A DNA stretch of 64,000 bases, taken from NCBI GenBank assembly GCA_036265815.1, contig DATAOI010000052.1, positions 62,001-126,000 of the forward strand, in the 5' to 3' direction. The number at the start of each line of letters is the position of its first letter. The first letter of the stretch is position 1. The notes below the pieces were generated by a model that worked only from the letters and a program-made list of their open reading frames with translations, searched no databases and had not been told where the DNA came from. Source of the DNA: Gemmatimonadales bacterium (GTDB lineage Bacteria > Gemmatimonadota > Gemmatimonadetes > Gemmatimonadales > GWC2-71-9). This document shows positions 33,076-40,606 of the stretch, one piece after another. Both the position numbers and the translations under genes were made by a program.

Positions 33076-33870
33076 CTACACCACGTACGCCCTCACCCAC
33101 TCCTCCAGCTGCCCCAGGTTCAGCCGGGCGTCCTTGCAGGGTCCCGCCGGCAGGGTCATGGTGAGGCCGAGGACCGGGATCTTCCCCGCCACGTCGTGCA
33201 GGCCACTCACCATGTCGCGCTCGCATGCGACGGCCACCACAGCGCGCGGCCGGCGCTCGCGGATCACCCGACGCGCCAGCTGACCTCGCGTGGCCACGAA
33301 GACCGGAACGCCATACCGCCCGGCGATACCGAGCACCCCGTCGAGAGTCTCCTTCGAGAGGCAGCGCGGAATCAGGAGCAGCAGCTCGCCCTTTCCGACC
33401 TTTCTCCCCCGCAGCACCGCCAGTCCGTTGTACACCTTCACCGCGGCATTCTCGACCCAGTCCCGCCGGCCGAAGCGGTCCGCCACCCTGGAGGTGAGCC
33501 GCATCAGCCGGAGGAACGGCCCTCGCTCCGCGAGCCGCTCGGGCAAGAGCCTCCGCCCCGTGGCATAGGAAAGGAGTAGGACCGCCCACCAGAGCGAGAG
33601 CAGCGCGCCGGCAACGGCCAGCGCGCTCCACAGGATGCTGGGAAGAGCGGAGTGCAGCGTCGCGAGACGGGGGCCGAGGAGGTAGAGGAGGATGCCGATC
33701 GCGCCGAACCCGACCAGCAGCGCGGCGGCCGACCACTTGAAGAACAGCGCCGGCTTGGAGTCGTAGTTGCCCTGGTTGGGCAGTGGCTGCCCGTCCCACT
33801 CATCCCACTCGTGTCCCAGCCGGCGATCGACGTCGATGTGAATCAGTTGGGCGCGGGGAGTCTCCGGCAT
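33076..33870 (-). CDS. DUF116-family membrane protein
   Basis: A 264-residue protein with two hydrophobic helices (about 45-68 and 78-103) and a cytoplasmic C-terminal domain (about 135-264) matching DUF116: LLLIPRCLSKE, then VAVACERDMVSGLHDV and AGPCKDARL, with conserved Cys residues that could bind a metal or iron-sulphur cluster. Family members are often encoded near lipoate or radical enzymes, but the role is not established. The start is ATG 33870, only 28 bp from the divergent flavoprotein ATG. No Shine-Dalgarno is present. Confidence 0.8.
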   Translation of the reverse strand: MPETPRAQLIHIDVDRRLGHEWDEWDGQPLPNQGNYDSKPALFFKWSAAALLVGFGAIGILLYLLGPRLATLHSALPSILWSALAVAGALLSLWWAVLLLSYATGRRLLPERLAERGPFLRLMRLTSRVADRFGRRDWVENAAVKVYNGLAVLRGRKVGKGELLLLIPRCLSKETLDGVLGIAGRYGVPVFVATRGQLARRVIRERRPRAVVAVACERDMVSGLHDVAGKIPVLGLTMTLPAGPCKDARLNLGQLEEWVRAYVV

Positions 33871-33878
33871 ACGGGAAC

Positions 33879-33884
33879 AAGGTA
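33879..33884 (-). promoter_or_regulatory. Candidate -10 for leaderless DUF116 mRNA
   Basis: On the minus strand TACCTT lies 8 nt before ATG 33870. The 28-bp gap cannot hold two conventional promoters with leaders. Confidence 0.35.
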
Positions 33885-33886
33885 AT

Positions 33887-33892
33887 TAGCTT
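33887..33892 (+). promoter_or_regulatory. Candidate -10 for leaderless flavoprotein mRNA
   Basis: TAGCTT is followed by exactly 6 nt and ATG 33899, so transcription would begin at the A of the start codon. It sits back-to-back with the DUF116 hexamer. Confidence 0.45.
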
Positions 33893-33898
33893 TGGGCG

Positions 33899-35500
33899 AT
33901 GCTGCCTCCCCCAGCCATCCGTGGTCTCTTCCGCACCGATCAGCGCGCACGTGGCGCCTATGCCGAAGGCGCCGGGATCTTCAGGATCCTGCCCGCGGCC
34001 GTCTGCGTGCCCGCCGACCGGGAAGACCTCGCCTCGCTCTGCCATTGGGCGGCGACGCACCGCGTCCACCTGGTGCCGCGTGGGGCGGGCAGCGGCATGG
34101 GCGGCGGGAACGTCGGCGACGGCGTGGTGGTGGATCTCACCGGAATGCCTCGCCGGCGGGAGATCGATCCCGCCGCTCGGCGCGCCCGCACCAGCGCGAG
34201 CCTCACGCTGGCGGAGCTCAATTCGGCGGCCGACCCATACCGGCTCAGGCTCCCTCCCGACCCCTCCAGTGGCCGCTGGGCAACGCTCGGTGGCCTGGTC
34301 TCCACCAACGCGTCCGGCGCGCGATCGGTGCGCTACGGCAGCGTGCGCCGCTGGGTGGAGTCGCTGGAGCTGGTGACGGCGGATGGCGAGGTGGTCGAGC
34401 TCCGGCGCGGAGCCCCGCCGGTGACCGCGGCGGGGCCGTCCGCCCGCGCCATCGAGCGATTCGAGTCGGACGCCGCGCCGGCCGTTCGCGCGGCCAGCGA
34501 GGTGATCGCCGGACGCTTCCCCCGGACCCGGAAGAATTCCTCGGGCTATGCCCTGGACGCGTTTCTCGCCTCGGGCGACCTGCTCGACCTGGTGGTCGGG
34601 TCCGAAGGCACCCTCGCTCTGGTGACGGCGGTGGAGTGGCGGCTGGATCTCCTGCCGCTGCATCGCGCCGGTCTCCGCGTGGCGCTGCGCTCGCTGGACG
34701 GCCTGAGCGACGCCGTCGCCGCACTGCTGACCCACGAGCCCTCGGCACTGGAGCTGCTCGACCGGAGCTTCCTCGAGCTGGTCGGCGAATCCGGCAGCGA
34801 CGCGATGCTCCTGGTGGAGTTCGAGGGCGATTCATCCGACGACGTGCGGCGGCGGGTCCAGCGTGCCGCCGCCGCCATTCGCCCCCGGGCCGCGGGCGTC
34901 AACATCGGCCTGACCGAAGCGGCCGGCGAGCGGCTCTGGGCGCTGCGGCACGCGGCCAGCCCGATCCTCGCGCGGCTGCCGGAGGATCGCCGCTCGCTGC
35001 AGGTGATCGAGGACGGCTGTGTGCCGGTGGAGCGGATGGCGGAGTACGTGCGCGCGGTCCGCGCCGCGGCGGCGTCCCGCGGTCTTCAGGTGGTGATCTT
35101 CGGTCATGCCGGCGACGGCCACGTGCACGTGAACCTGCTGCCGGAGCTGGCCCGGGCGGACTGGGAGGACGCGGTCGCCTCGCTCCTGGAGGAGGTCACC
35201 GACACCCTCGTCCGGCTGGGCGGCACCCCCTCGGGCGAGCATGGTGACGGCCGGCTTCGGGCTGGCCTGCTGCCGCGGGTGTATGGGGAGGAGGTGGTCG
35301 CGCTCTTCCAGCGGGTGAAGCGCGCCTTCGATCCCCTCGGAATTCTCAATCCCGGCGTTATCCTTCCGTCCGGCCAGCCGGCGGTGAGCCGGCTCAAGGT
35401 GGGCGCGCACGCCCTGGCACTTCCCGCGGACATCGCCCACGGGCTCCGGGAGATCGAGCAGACCGGCGGATACGCCCGGAGCCGGTTGGAGCTGGCATGA
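33899..35500 (+). CDS. FAD-linked oxidase of the GlcD / D-lactate dehydrogenase type
   Basis: A 533-residue flavoprotein oxidising a 2-hydroxy acid. The FAD-binding PCMH domain spans about 30-215 (LVPRGAGSGMGGGNVGDGVV, TLGGLVSTNASGARSVRYG, GSEGTLALVTAVE). The C-terminal FAD-linked oxidase domain spans about 255-490, with IFGHAGDGHVHVNLLPE, TPSGEHGDGRLRAG and FDPLGILNPG. The C-terminal CCG iron-sulphur domain of fused GlcD/GlcF enzymes is absent, so electron transfer would need a partner. Substrate could be glycolate, D-lactate or a related acid. Its stop overlaps an in-frame ATG of the thyX region. Confidence 0.93.
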   Translation: MLPPPAIRGLFRTDQRARGAYAEGAGIFRILPAAVCVPADREDLASLCHWAATHRVHLVPRGAGSGMGGGNVGDGVVVDLTGMPRRREIDPAARRARTSASLTLAELNSAADPYRLRLPPDPSSGRWATLGGLVSTNASGARSVRYGSVRRWVESLELVTADGEVVELRRGAPPVTAAGPSARAIERFESDAAPAVRAASEVIAGRFPRTRKNSSGYALDAFLASGDLLDLVVGSEGTLALVTAVEWRLDLLPLHRAGLRVALRSLDGLSDAVAALLTHEPSALELLDRSFLELVGESGSDAMLLVEFEGDSSDDVRRRVQRAAAAIRPRAAGVNIGLTEAAGERLWALRHAASPILARLPEDRRSLQVIEDGCVPVERMAEYVRAVRAAAASRGLQVVIFGHAGDGHVHVNLLPELARADWEDAVASLLEEVTDTLVRLGGTPSGEHGDGRLRAGLLPRVYGEEVVALFQRVKRAFDPLGILNPGVILPSGQPAVSRLKVGAHALALPADIAHGLREIEQTGGYARSRLELA

Positions 35501-35556
35501 GGCACCCGAGCGCCGCTCCAAGCGGCCCTTCTCATCATTCAACCACGTCACGCCCC

Positions 35557-36309
35557 ATGGACATCATCCGCGAGCCTCGCGTCACACTCATCGCCCGTCC
35601 TCAGTTTCTCGAGCCGAGCCATCTGGCGGTCCAGTGGAAGGGCGACTCCAGCGACGGTGAGCGGATCGCGGAGTTCGCCGGGCGACTCTGCTACATGAGC
35701 CAGCACAATCCGGCGGGGCGGACGACGGCGGAATACCTCCGGAACATCCTCAGCCAGGGACACGGGTCGGTCTTCGAGCACTCCACCTACGTCATGCTGA
35801 TCGAAGGGATCTCCCGTTCCTGCAGTCACGAGCTGGTGCGCCACCGGGCCGGGTGGGGCTACTCCCAGCTCTCCCAGCGCTACGTCGACGAGTCCCATGC
35901 CGCCTTCGTGATGCCGCCGGCGATCCTGGGCGACGCGGCGCTGGAGGCGGAGTGGACGGCGCAGGTGCAGGCGGCCCAGGCCGCCTACGTCGGCGCGGTG
36001 GAGCATCTGATGACCCGCTACGCCTGGGTGAGCGACAAGGTGCATCGGAGGAAGCTGGCGCGGGAGGCGGCGCGGAGCGTGCTGCCCAATGCCACCGAGG
36101 TGAAGATCGTGGCGAGCGCCAACGTCCGCGCCTGGCGCACCATGCTCGAGCTGCGTCTGGGCGAGGGGGCGGAGCTGGAGATCCGGCGGATGGCGGTGGC
36201 CTGTCTTCGCCGGCTGCAGGCGGAGGCGCCCGCGCTGTTCGACGACTTCGAGCTCTACGCCTCCGCCGAGGGCGGTGAGGCGGGACGCGTCGGGTATCAC
36301 AAGGTGTGA
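35557..36309 (+). CDS. thyX: Flavin-dependent thymidylate synthase
   Basis: A 250-residue FAD-dependent enzyme methylating dUMP to dTMP using methylene-tetrahydrofolate and NADPH. The family signature region reads RHRAGWGYSQLSQRY (RHR followed by eight residues then Ser). Flanking motifs include GHGSVFEHSTYVMLIEGISR and PNATEVKIVASANVRAW; the C-terminus has ELRLGEGAELEIRRMA. I use ATG 35557; an upstream ATG at 35497 overlaps the flavoprotein stop and would add 20 residues of weak content. thyA is not in the window. Confidence 0.94.
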   Translation: MDIIREPRVTLIARPQFLEPSHLAVQWKGDSSDGERIAEFAGRLCYMSQHNPAGRTTAEYLRNILSQGHGSVFEHSTYVMLIEGISRSCSHELVRHRAGWGYSQLSQRYVDESHAAFVMPPAILGDAALEAEWTAQVQAAQAAYVGAVEHLMTRYAWVSDKVHRRKLAREAARSVLPNATEVKIVASANVRAWRTMLELRLGEGAELEIRRMAVACLRRLQAEAPALFDDFELYASAEGGEAGRVGYHKV

Positions 36310-36367
36310 GCGTCGTCACGACGAGCGCGCGCGATGGGAATTCGCGTCGCGACTTTCGCAAAACCTA

Positions 36368-36396
36368 TTGTGCGACCGAAGCCTTTTTCTTAACTT
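36368..36396 (+). promoter_or_regulatory. Candidate promoter of the ATP-grasp operon
   Basis: TTGTGC (36368-36373) and TAACTT (36391-36396) with a 17-bp spacer lie in an AT-rich island of the 157-bp gap after thyX. Transcription would start near 36403, giving a leader of about 64 nt that contains the terminator described next. Confidence 0.45.
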
Positions 36397-36424
36397 AGTT
36401 TCGTCGAAGCAGTCAACTCGTCGC

Positions 36425-36452
36425 GGCTCGTCTCTCGCAGACGGCCTTTTTT
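36425..36452 (+). terminator. Rho-independent terminator placed 3 bp before a ribosome-binding site
   Basis: GGC-T-CGTCT and AGACG-GCC (36425-36433 and 36439-36446) pair with one bulged T around the pentaloop CTCGC and are followed by six T (36447-36452). The Shine-Dalgarno AGAGGGA of the next gene starts at 36455. The position is unusual for a terminator that only ends thyX and fits a leader attenuator. Confidence 0.7.
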
Positions 36453-36466
36453 GTAGAGGGACACCT

Positions 36467-37567
36467 TTGGCAGTTCGGATCGGACTCGCCTTCAATCTCA
36501 AACCTACGGCGCCGGCTAGTCCAGCCGGGGCGACTCCCGACTCCCCCTCTCCCGACGAACCCAGCCGGTCGCTGCGCTCCGATCTTTCCCAGCCCGATCT
36601 CTATGCCGAGTGGGACGAGCCCGCCACCATCGACGCGGTGGAGCAGGCGCTCAGCTCGGTCGGCCAGGTCTACCGGCTGGAGGCCAACGCCAGCTTCCCC
36701 GCGCGGCTCGCGCTCATCCGCCCCGACTTCGTCTTCAACATCGCCGAAGGGCTGTACGGCCCCAACCGCGAGGGCCACGTTCCGGCCATCTGCGAGTTTC
36801 TCGGCGTCCCCTGTCACGCCTCCGATCCGCTCACCCTCGGGCTCGCCCTCGACAAGCGGCGCGCCAAGGAGGTGCTGACGTATCACGGCGTGCCCACGGC
36901 CCCCTTCATCCTGGCCCGGAGCCCGGATGATGCGCGCAACGTGCAGCTCCCGTTTCCGCTCTTCGTCAAGCCGGCGTTCGAGGGATCGGGCAAGGGCGTC
37001 AGCGTCCGGAGCGTCTGTAAGAACCGCACCCAGCTGGTCCGCCAGGTCGCCAGCCTGCTCGCCACCTACGCGGAGCCGGTGCTCATCGAGACCTATCTCC
37101 CGGGTCCCGAGTTCACCGTCGCGGTGCTCGGCAACGACGAGGAGGCGCGCTGCCTGCCCATCGTCGGCATGGACTTTGATACGCTGCCGCCGGGTGCGCC
37201 GCCGATCTACGGCTACGAAGCGAAGTGGCTGTGGGACTCGCCGAGCCATCCTCTGGAGATCTTCGATTGCCCGGCCCCGATCTCTGACGCACTGGCCGAG
37301 CACATCCGCGCCGCCGCCTTGGGCGCCTACCACGCCTTGGAATGCCGCGACTGGTGCCGCGTCGATATTCGCTGCGACGCTGACCATCGCCCGATGGTCG
37401 TCGAATTGAATCCGCTGCCGGGCATTTTGCCCGATCCGCGGGACAATTCCTGCTTCCCCAAGGCCGCGCGGGCCGCCGGGATCAGCTACGACGATCTCAT
37501 CCGCACCGTCGCCGACATCGCCTGGCGCCGGATCAGCGGCCGTTCTCTCCTGGCGGAGGTAGCCTGA
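36467..37567 (+). CDS. ATP-grasp ligase of the D-Ala-D-Ala ligase superfamily, first copy
   Basis: A 366-residue ATP-dependent amide/ester-forming ligase. The start is TTG 36467, supported by AGAGGGA 5 nt upstream and by homology beginning at once (VRIGLAFNLKP). ATP-grasp motifs: FVKPAFEGSGKGVSV, VLIETYLPGPEFTVAV, YGYEAKWLWD and the Mg-binding DIRCDADHRPMVVELNPLPG. The Ddl glycine/serine loop (GSSVGM) is changed to GSGKGV and the N-terminal catalytic Glu segment is missing, so it is probably not a D-Ala-D-Ala ligase. Its stop overlaps the next start (TGATG). Substrates unknown; context suggests an amino acid or beta-amino acid. Confidence 0.9.
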   Translation: MAVRIGLAFNLKPTAPASPAGATPDSPSPDEPSRSLRSDLSQPDLYAEWDEPATIDAVEQALSSVGQVYRLEANASFPARLALIRPDFVFNIAEGLYGPNREGHVPAICEFLGVPCHASDPLTLGLALDKRRAKEVLTYHGVPTAPFILARSPDDARNVQLPFPLFVKPAFEGSGKGVSVRSVCKNRTQLVRQVASLLATYAEPVLIETYLPGPEFTVAVLGNDEEARCLPIVGMDFDTLPPGAPPIYGYEAKWLWDSPSHPLEIFDCPAPISDALAEHIRAAALGAYHALECRDWCRVDIRCDADHRPMVVELNPLPGILPDPRDNSCFPKAARAAGISYDDLIRTVADIAWRRISGRSLLAEVA

Positions 37568-38577
37568 TGCGAGTTGCGATCCTGTACGATGCAGGCAGCG
37601 ATGAGTGGAGTCCCCAGGACGTGGCCGCGGTGGTCGGCAACGTCCACGAGATCCGCGACGTGCTCCGCCGTCGGGGGCACGAGGTGGACCTCCTGCCGGT
37701 CCGCCTGGGCGATTTCCGCTGGCTTTCACGCGCCCGCCGGGCCGACCTCGTCTTCAACCTGTGCGAGGGGATCAACGGCCACGCCAAGTACGAGGACCTC
37801 GTCGTCGCGACCCTGGAGCTGAGCGGCGTCCCCTTTACCGGATGCCGCACCTGGCCCACCACCGTCTGCCACCGGAAGCACGTGGCCAACACCCTGCTCT
37901 CCGCGGCGGGGCTCCCGGTGCCGGCCTTCGCCCTGGCCCAGGCCAACAAGACACCGTCGGAGTTTCCCCTGCCCGCCATCGTGAAGCCCTCGGCGGAAGA
38001 TGCGAGCGTGGGGATCGATAACGGGGCGGTCTGCACCTCCAAGCGGGCGCTCAAGAAGCGGGTCGCCCAGATGCTGGAGCAGTTCGAAGAGGTGCTGGTC
38101 CAGGAATACGTGGCCGGCCGGGAGTTCAACGTCGGCTTCGTCGGACAGCGGATGCTGCCCATCGCCGAGATCCGGTTCGAAGGCATGCCCGACGGCACCT
38201 GGCCCATCGTGAGCTACGCCGCCAAGTGGCTGCCGGGAAGCCCGGAGGATGAAGGCACCGTGCCGATCTGCCCCGCCGACATCCCCGAGGATCTGGCCAA
38301 CCGGGTCGCCGCGGTGGCGCGGGACGCCTGGCTCCATATGTGTGGCGGCGAGGGATACGGCCGGGTCGATCTGCGGGTCAATGACGATGGGCAGCCGTAC
38401 GTGCTCGAAGTGAATCCCGGTCCGGACCTCTCCAGCAACGCCGGTCTCGCCCGGATGGGCCGAGCCTTCGGCTGGAGCTACGACGAGCTGGTCATGCAGG
38501 TCGTGGACGAGGCACTCATGCGGTCTCAGAGCCACAGCGCCGCCGCCGCCCTGGTCAGTGGGGTGTCCGCCGCGTGA
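37567..38577 (+). CDS. ATP-grasp ligase of the D-Ala-D-Ala ligase superfamily, second copy
   Basis: A 336-residue paralogue of the preceding ligase, coupled to it by TGATG. Motifs include VFNLCEGINGHAKYED, AIVKPSAEDASVGID (here the serine loop SVG is kept), VLVQEYVAGREFNVGF, SYAAKWLPGS and the metal site GRVDLRVNDDGQPYVLEVNPG. The N-terminus lacks the AEREVS motif of true Ddl. The two copies are distinct in their active-site loops, so they may act in sequence on different substrates. The end overlaps the GNAT start (GTGA). Confidence 0.9.
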   Translation: MRVAILYDAGSDEWSPQDVAAVVGNVHEIRDVLRRRGHEVDLLPVRLGDFRWLSRARRADLVFNLCEGINGHAKYEDLVVATLELSGVPFTGCRTWPTTVCHRKHVANTLLSAAGLPVPAFALAQANKTPSEFPLPAIVKPSAEDASVGIDNGAVCTSKRALKKRVAQMLEQFEEVLVQEYVAGREFNVGFVGQRMLPIAEIRFEGMPDGTWPIVSYAAKWLPGSPEDEGTVPICPADIPEDLANRVAAVARDAWLHMCGGEGYGRVDLRVNDDGQPYVLEVNPGPDLSSNAGLARMGRAFGWSYDELVMQVVDEALMRSQSHSAAAALVSGVSAA

Positions 38578-39071
38578 GCGGCACCCTGACCTCCGCTGTC
38601 CTTCGCACCCTCAACGCCGCCGACCGCGGCCGCATCGAGGAGATCACCCGTGCGGCCGGGCTCTTCCGCGAGGAGGAGATCCCGGTCGCCCTCGAGGTCT
38701 TCGATGGCGCGGTGGCCGGTTCACCCGACTATATCGCGCTGGGGGCCGAGCACGAGGGATCCCTGGCGGGGTGGATCTGCTGGGGTCCCACCCCGTGCAC
38801 CCTGGGCACCTACGACCTCTATTGGATGGCCGTGGACCCGGCGCGCCAGCGGGCCGGCATCGGCACCGCGCTCCTCCATGGCATGGAGCGGCGCCTGATC
38901 GGCATCGCCCGGCTCATCGTGGTGGAAACCGCCGGCCGCCCCGACTACCGGGGCACCCGGGCCTTCTACCAGGCCCGCGGGTACGCGGTCGCGGCCACCA
39001 TCCCCAATTTCTACGCGCCGGGCGACGATCAGGTCGTCTACGTGAAGTCCCTCTCCACTCGCAGTCGATAG
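38574..39071 (+). CDS. GNAT-family N-acetyltransferase
   Basis: A 165-residue acetyltransferase, start GTG 38574 overlapping the previous stop. The acetyl-CoA-binding region is MAVDPARQRAGIGTALLHGM (a Q-x-x-G-x-G/A variant), and the closing motif is GTRAFYQARGYAVAATIPNFY. It should transfer acetyl to an amine. In methanogens and some bacteria a GNAT (AblB) next to lysine 2,3-aminomutase (AblA) acetylates beta-lysine to an osmolyte. Here two ATP-grasp ligases share the operon, so the acceptor may differ. Confidence 0.9.
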   Translation: MSGTLTSAVLRTLNAADRGRIEEITRAAGLFREEEIPVALEVFDGAVAGSPDYIALGAEHEGSLAGWICWGPTPCTLGTYDLYWMAVDPARQRAGIGTALLHGMERRLIGIARLIVVETAGRPDYRGTRAFYQARGYAVAATIPNFYAPGDDQVVYVKSLSTRSR

Positions 39072-39092
39072 GCAGGGAGGACGGGTAGCCTC

Positions 39093-40256
39093 ATGGAGAG
39101 CTGGCAGGAGGTCCTCAAGAAGAACTCCATCATGTCGCTGGAGGCGCTCGCGGCCAAGTTCGGTCCGGAGCATTTCCCCGACCTCGACCGTCTCCGCCAG
39201 GCCGCGGAGAACTTCGAGTTCCGGATCTCGCCCGCCATGGTCGACCTGATCAAGTCGCCCGACGACCCGATCTGGCGGCAGTACGTCCCCACCGTCGAGG
39301 AGCTGAACGTGGTGGACGGCATGGTGGACTCGCTCAACGAGGACGCGGATAGTCCGGTGCCCAACATCACCCACCGGTATCCCGACCGGGCGCTCTTCCT
39401 GGTGTCCCCGGTCTGCGCCAGCTACTGCCGCTTCTGTACCCGGCGGCGCAAGGTGGGCGATCCCGAGAAGATCCCGATGTCGCAGTTCGAGTCCGCGTTC
39501 CAGTATCTGGAGCAGCACACCGAAATCCGCGACGTCATCATGTCGGGTGGCGACCCGCTGCTGTTGAACGACCGGCGGCTCGACGCCATCCTGACCCGGC
39601 TCCGGGCCATCCCGCACCTCCAGATCATCCGGATCGGCAGCCGGATCCCCTGCCACCTGCCCGAGCGGATCACTCCGGAGCTGTGTGCCACGCTCAAGCG
39701 CTTCCATCCGCTCTTCATCAATACCCACTTCAACCATCCCGACGAGCTCACACCAGCCGCCGTTCACGGTCTGGGCATGCTGGCCGATGCCGGTATCCCG
39801 CTGGGCTGCCAGACGGTACTGCTCAAGGGCGTGAACGACGATCCGATGGTCATGAAGGAACTGATGCAGCGGCTGCTGATGGCCCGGGTGCGCCCCTACT
39901 ACATCTATATGGCCGATCAGGTGGCAGGGGGAGAGCACTTCCGGACCAGTGTCCAGGCCGGCATCCGAATCATGGAGGCGCTGCGCGGCTGGACCAGCGG
40001 GTTGGCCAATCCTTACTTCGTGATCGATGCCCCGGGCGGCGGCGGCAAGATCCCGCTGCTTCCCCAGTACGTGATCAGCATGACGGACGAGGAGGTCGTG
40101 CTGCGGAATTTCCGGGGGCAGCGATACGTCTACCGGCAGCCCCAGGAGACGGCGGTCGGGGCCCGTACGACCGACCCCGAATACCTCGTTCAGCCCGGCT
40201 TCGAGATGCGGCAGGAGCGCAGGCGCCCCGTCAAGCCGAAGCGGGAGACCGCCTGA
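39093..40256 (+). CDS. Lysine 2,3-aminomutase-family radical SAM enzyme
   Basis: A 387-residue radical SAM, PLP-dependent aminomutase (KamA family). The cluster motif is CASYCRFCTRRR (C-x3-C-x2-C). The PLP lysine is in APGGGGKIPLLPQYV. The Asp residues that bind the lysine side-chain amine in clostridial LAM appear to be kept (YYIYMADQV and YFVIDAPGG), which favours L-lysine over glutamate as substrate. Product would be L-beta-lysine. It follows the GNAT by 22 bp. A 40-residue basic C-terminal extension (RRRPVKPKRE) is notable. The 3' end overlaps the convergent DUF2784 gene by 26 bp. Confidence 0.92.
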   Translation: MESWQEVLKKNSIMSLEALAAKFGPEHFPDLDRLRQAAENFEFRISPAMVDLIKSPDDPIWRQYVPTVEELNVVDGMVDSLNEDADSPVPNITHRYPDRALFLVSPVCASYCRFCTRRRKVGDPEKIPMSQFESAFQYLEQHTEIRDVIMSGGDPLLLNDRRLDAILTRLRAIPHLQIIRIGSRIPCHLPERITPELCATLKRFHPLFINTHFNHPDELTPAAVHGLGMLADAGIPLGCQTVLLKGVNDDPMVMKELMQRLLMARVRPYYIYMADQVAGGEHFRTSVQAGIRIMEALRGWTSGLANPYFVIDAPGGGGKIPLLPQYVISMTDEEVVLRNFRGQRYVYRQPQETAVGARTTDPEYLVQPGFEMRQERRRPVKPKRETA

Positions 40257-40605
40257 CCCGGCGAAACACCCACCAGTACACGGCGGCGTTCACCAGCACC
40301 ACGCCGGCCCCAAGGACGTACTGCACGCCGCGTGTGAGCCCCACCGGATAGAGCACGGGCAGCAGGTAGTGCTCGACGAAACCACCCGCGTACCCTGCCG
40401 TGCCCCCCGCCCGCCGGAGGCGGTTTTCCAGCGGGGTGAGCGGACAGATCCAGCCGGCAAATTCGATCAAGGCCCCCCAGACCGCCGCCGGCAGGTGCAG
40501 CCACGCCAGGCGGGGCCAGCGCAGCACCAGCAGACCTCCCAGCACCACGAACAGCACGAACCCCACGTGGAATCCGACGACGATCTCGGCCAGGACCCGG
40601 TACAC
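40231..40605 (-). CDS. DUF2784-family membrane protein
   Basis: A 124-residue protein with about four hydrophobic helices: VLAEIVVGFHVGFVLFVVLG, LAWLHLPAAVWGALIEFAGW, YLLPVLYPVGLTRG and YVLGAGVVLVNAAVYWWVF. The motif WICPLTPLENRLR after the second helix is characteristic of DUF2784. I start at GTG 40605, 2 bp after the EF-G-like stop; the open frame extends upstream inside that gene. Likely translated from the EF-G-like transcript. Function unknown. Confidence 0.82.
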   Translation of the reverse strand: MYRVLAEIVVGFHVGFVLFVVLGGLLVLRWPRLAWLHLPAAVWGALIEFAGWICPLTPLENRLRRAGGTAGYAGGFVEHYLLPVLYPVGLTRGVQYVLGAGVVLVNAAVYWWVFRRVRRSPASA

Positions 40606-40606
40606 G

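Noticed and set aside
35557-36309. ThyX signature with eight instead of seven residues between RHR and Ser.
   Set aside because: A one-residue longer form appears to fall within known ThyX variation, so I did not count it as novel.
36467-38577. Two D-Ala-D-Ala ligase-like genes as a possible glycopeptide-resistance cassette.
   Set aside because: No vanH, vanX or vanS/R neighbours, Ddl catalytic residues are altered, and the genes are fused in an operon with GNAT and KamA.
38574-40256. GNAT plus KamA as a simple ablA/ablB osmolyte pair.
   Set aside because: Kept only as one alternative, since two ATP-grasp ligases are tightly coupled to them and the gene order is reversed relative to ablA-ablB.
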